A stretch of 64,000 nt of DNA, from NCBI GenBank assembly GCA_023374025.1, contig SIJG01000001.1, positions 1,487,787 to 1,551,786 of the forward strand. Reading direction: 5' to 3'. Numbering within the stretch: the stretch's first letter is position 1; each line of letters opens with the position of its first letter. The DNA is from Heterodera schachtii (lineage: Eukaryota; Nematoda; Chromadorea; Rhabditida; Heteroderidae). Positions 60,536 through 64,000 of the stretch are shown piece after piece. Both the position numbers and the translations under genes were made by a program. Under the pieces are notes generated by a model. It made no database searches and was not told the DNA's origin. It was given only the letters and a program-made list of their open reading frames with translations.

Positions 60536-63500
60536 TTATACCATTTTTTCCATTTCGTTCTTCAGTTTAGTCCACCGATTGTTCATCTCCCCACTCAACT
60601 CTTCTTGTTTGCTTGCCCATGACTTGATGTCCTTTTCATCAATTTTCTCTTTCCTCAACATGTACAGCTTGGACAGTTGGCCCATACGCCAGGCGAGTTT
60701 CTGAACATTTAAAAAATAAAATAAAATAAAAATTTGGCATTTTGTCGCTTGGCACAGATTGCCAAAAATGACTGACTTTGACAAATTTCTTCTCCTTCGC
60801 CACTTTGCCGGCCCAATCGAACAGAAAAGCCCGCAATTTGTGCGAACGGTGCATTGAATTGTGGCCCTTCACATATTCGAACCCTTTGGCGATTTCATCC
60901 TCATCAAAGTTTGTGCCGTCCTCCTCCACTTTGGCACGCAACAAAATGAACAGTTCGCCACTTAAATTTCAAAAAAAAAAATATAAATTTTGTAAATTAA
61001 AATTATCAGAATTAAGGAAAAAGTCGAAAGGGAAAGACTTTTTATAATTAGGCTAATTTTTGGTGCATTAAATAATTTTATGCTTTTCGTTAAAATAAAA
61101 TTTCAAGAAAAACTTAAACTAATTTCTTCCTTTTTAATTTTTAATTTCCTTTTTTATGATTTTTCCACCTGAAATATGATTCACGGAAAGCTGCAAATGG
61201 ATAAGTGTTCTCTTCAAATTCTTTTTTGTCCAATAAATTAATCAAATTGTTCATTTCTTTCAGTAAAAACGTCCGATGGACCACCGCGTCAATTTCACTT
61301 CGCATTTCATCCTAAAATTTAATTTTTAATTTAAATTTAATTTAATTTATTTTCTTTTTTGCATTTTTACTTTTAAGCTGTGCACTCGACATCTTTTTGA
61401 GTTCATCGGCTTTTCCATTAACAAAAACTAACATTTTTTCAATTGCTTTTCTAATTCTGTCTGAGTCTGCTGTTATATTTTGTTTTTCTAAAATAATAAA
61501 TAAAATAATGTTTTTAATAAAATAAAATTATTTAATTATAAAGATTTTTTTGTTGTTTAATTAATTTTATTTTTGTGTTAATCAATATTAATTCATTTTA
61601 ATAATTATTATTATTGTTCTGATGACTTGATGTGAATGTGACTTCTGCCAGCACTTCGACCACCTCCGCCCCCTCGCCGTTGTCCTCCGTCGTGGTCACT
61701 TCGGAATCGCCCAGTCGCTGGAACAGCTCCGCCTTCACTTTGACGTACTGCTCGTCAATCTTTATTTTAAAATAAATAAATAATATTTATATATATTGTA
61801 AATATTTTCCGAATATCCCTCCACCTTTTTGATGTTCACCGCCTCGTCACTTGGCAACTGCGACTTGCGCAACTCGTACAATTTGCGCACTTGGCCCAAC
61901 CGATAGGAGAGCACTTCGTGGTACTTTTGTACAGTGAAAACACTCTCTGCCTGGTCCACCGTTTTGGCCCAAAGTTCCTAAAAAATTAATTGTTACTTTT
62001 ATTCCGAGAATCACTTAGTCAATTCCCGATCGGGGCTTGATTATTGATTTGGTTATGATCAATTTATCACTCATCAGTGACATGATACCAATTAGACGAA
62101 TGGCATCGGTTCGTCCTTCCAGGGTGACCCAACGTGGTAATTATACCCAGTTGAAACTTCAATTTCATTTCACACTAATCTCTTTTCTTCCCACTTACCC
62201 ACCCCGATTGATCACTTTTAATCACTCTACCCCCATTTCCCAACCTCTATTGTTTAGTTTTGATCACTTTCGCCCCATTTCCCCACCTTGAATATGTGCT
62301 TCTTTTTGCGTTCAGTGATCATTTGAAAGCCTTGCTTCATCTGCTCCCTGTCCACTTTGCATGTTCTGTCCTTTTCCTCGCACTTTCCTAGCAGTACATT
62401 CAAATTGAGCCAATGGTTCCGTGACGGCTCAATGTCCTTGAACAAAATTTTTTCCCGGCTAAATTTATCATCGTCGTCAAGCGCATCGACCAAGGCACGC
62501 ATTTCGGACACAATGAAACTGCGCAACACCCAAACACTCAATTCTTTTTGCAATTTCTTAAAGAAAATATTTAATATTTAAAGATTAAATTCCATAAAAA
62601 AGAATAAACAAAATTTCAAGTCAGTCTGATAGCTCTTAACCGAATTTCAAAAACCAAATTGGTCAAAATTCAAAATTTTAGCACTTTAAAATCCAATACG
62701 ATAACTACCGTAATTTCTTAATTACAATTACCTTAATTCCCTCGTCTGTCCTTTTGCTTTCTTTTTCCACGATAACATTCGGATCATATTTCAGTTTTGC
62801 CAGGTGCGTCTTCTGCTCTTCGGGCATGGCAATTTGTTGTTTAGCCTTTCGAACCTTGGAAATTTTTTTTATTATAGTTATAATAAATTCTATATTTATT
62901 ATATTTTTTTATTATTTTAATTATTTTTTACTTTTTCAATGCGTTCATTAATCATTGGGTCGCATGACTTTTGTCCATCTTTTGTTGTTGTTTGAGGATC
63001 TTTCGAATCTGTTTGCTGTATTTCCTGCATCAAAATGCCAATTTGTTGAATTTTCGATCGGAAGTATTCAATTTTTTCACTCTCAAATTTCTCCAAATGC
63101 CAAATGGCGTTGCGCAACCGTTTGGCCTCGTATTTAATGGTTTGTTCCTCTAAAAATTCCACATAATTAATTAATTAATGAGTATTTTTAAAAATAATAA
63201 ATTAGTTATTGTTCAAATTTGAATTTTTTTTAAATCTAAAATTGGAATAAATAGCGAATTTGTTTTACTTACCATCCAAATCGAGCAATGCGGCACCAAA
63301 CATTTTGATCTTAATTAATTATTTGTTATTGTTTTATAAGTTTTTAATTAAATTAATTAGACAAAAAATAAAAATAATAAAAATATTTTTTACGGATTCT
63401 TTGGTCTGATATTCCACATTGATTCTATACATCATTTGGTAAACTAAGCTTCGGACGATCACAGACAATTCAGCAAAGTATTCTTCCCTGGAAATAAAAA

Positions 63501-64000
63501 TAAATAAAATAAATAAATAATTTTAAATAATTTTTAAAATTTAATTTTACGAAATTTTGCAAATTCTTCCAAGGTATTCTTTCGCTTTTTCATCATGTTC
63601 ATTTTCACAATTATTTTGCCCAATTTTTCCTTCGCATAAATATGAGGCCATCAAATGAATCAAAGCACGGCCCAATTTCATACGCTTAAATGAAAATTAA
63701 TGTAAAAATAATTTTTGAATTCAAAATTAAGAACGTAATTAAAGACTTTCATCAAATAAATAATTAAAGAAAAATACTAGAAAAAATTTTAAAATTTTGT
63801 TTTATGACTTTTAAATCAGAAACTGTCACAATTTAAATATAAATCCTTACAGAAAAAAAAAGTTTTTTAAAATTTTTTTAAGGTTTTTACTTTTTCTTCT
63901 GATAAAGTCCCAATTTTTCCAATTTCTTTCTCTAATTTTTGCAATAATTTCTGTTTTGAATCTGATGGAATAAATTCGATGTAATCCGCCAATGATCGAA
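60536..64000 (-). CDS. Large helical modular protein, 5' beyond window
   Basis: A chain of at least 13 minus-strand exons with clean splice sites, e.g. about 63985-63891 (DYIEFIPSDSKQKLLQKLEK), 63680-63552 (MKLGRALIHLMASYLCEGK), 63487-63400, 63313-63272, 63150-62932 (AKRLRNAIWHLEKFESEKIE), 62857-62733, 62560-62293, 61977-61830, 61757-61640, 61485-61370, 61311-61162, 60960-60776, 60701-60536. All are Glu/Lys/Leu-rich helices. Segments recur: EMRALVDALDDDDKFSRE and EMNNLINLLDKKEFEENT; LSYRLGQVRKLYELRKSQ and LAWRMGQLSKLYMLRKEK. The protein is therefore built of a diverged module used at least twice. No signal peptide, enzyme motif or known domain is seen. Terminal stop TAA at 60536 assumes no further exon. 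Confidence 0.7.

Overview
This is a eukaryotic window and almost certainly nematode. It is AT-rich, its genes are split into many small exons with GT-AG introns and short TTTTCAG-type acceptors, and its gene set is animal: an NRAMP metal transporter, a UDP-glucuronosyltransferase, a PP4 regulatory subunit 4 homologue, a divergent cyclophilin, a serpentine receptor and a SPRY-domain protein. The SPRY protein (short coiled-coil leader ending in an AELERR-type helix, then a single SPRY domain starting LTPDN) resembles the SPRY/RBP-like families expanded in potato cyst nematodes. A cyst nematode (Globodera or Heterodera-like) is my best guess; that is inference, not shown by the sequence.

Layout. 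0-0.8 kb: 3' end of an acidic/basic-repeat plus Cys-rich protein. 0.9-9.2 kb: transposon-rich ground carrying a stray inverted PPP4R4 exon and a split cyclophilin gene on the minus strand. 9.7-11.3 kb: three adjacent tandem arrays (about 30 bp, 70 bp and 162 bp units). 11.8-19.7 kb: partial duplicate of two PPP4R4 exons followed by the PPP4R4-like gene (+). 19.9-20.9 kb: unrecognised minus-strand gene. 22.5-26.5 kb: a nest of inverted-repeat elements. 27.7-29.2 kb: complete SPRY gene (-). 30.9-31.8 kb: receptor fragment (-). 32-37 kb: repeats plus a small signal-peptide/TM protein (+). 38-41.7 kb: UGT gene (-). 42.9-44.1 kb: secreted or membrane acidic protein (+). 44.7-49.9 kb: NRAMP gene (-). 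50-54.4 kb: gene-poor. 55-58.6 kb: wrecked LTR-retroelement pieces in both orientations. 60.3-64 kb: a large helical modular gene (-) that runs off the end.

The dominant theme is mobile DNA. I find about fifteen non-autonomous inverted-repeat elements; most have flanking 8-bp direct duplications and CAGGG-, TAGGG- or TAGAG-type ends, as expected of hAT-superfamily MITEs. Several with different ends share one internal module with a near-palindromic core (GGCGGCGCCTATCGGCACCG). They sit inside introns of the cyclophilin, PPP4R4, receptor and UGT genes.

The genes do not form an operon or pathway that I can recognise. Exon boundaries were worked out by hand from splice sites and reading frame; junctions that do not close are stated as such.
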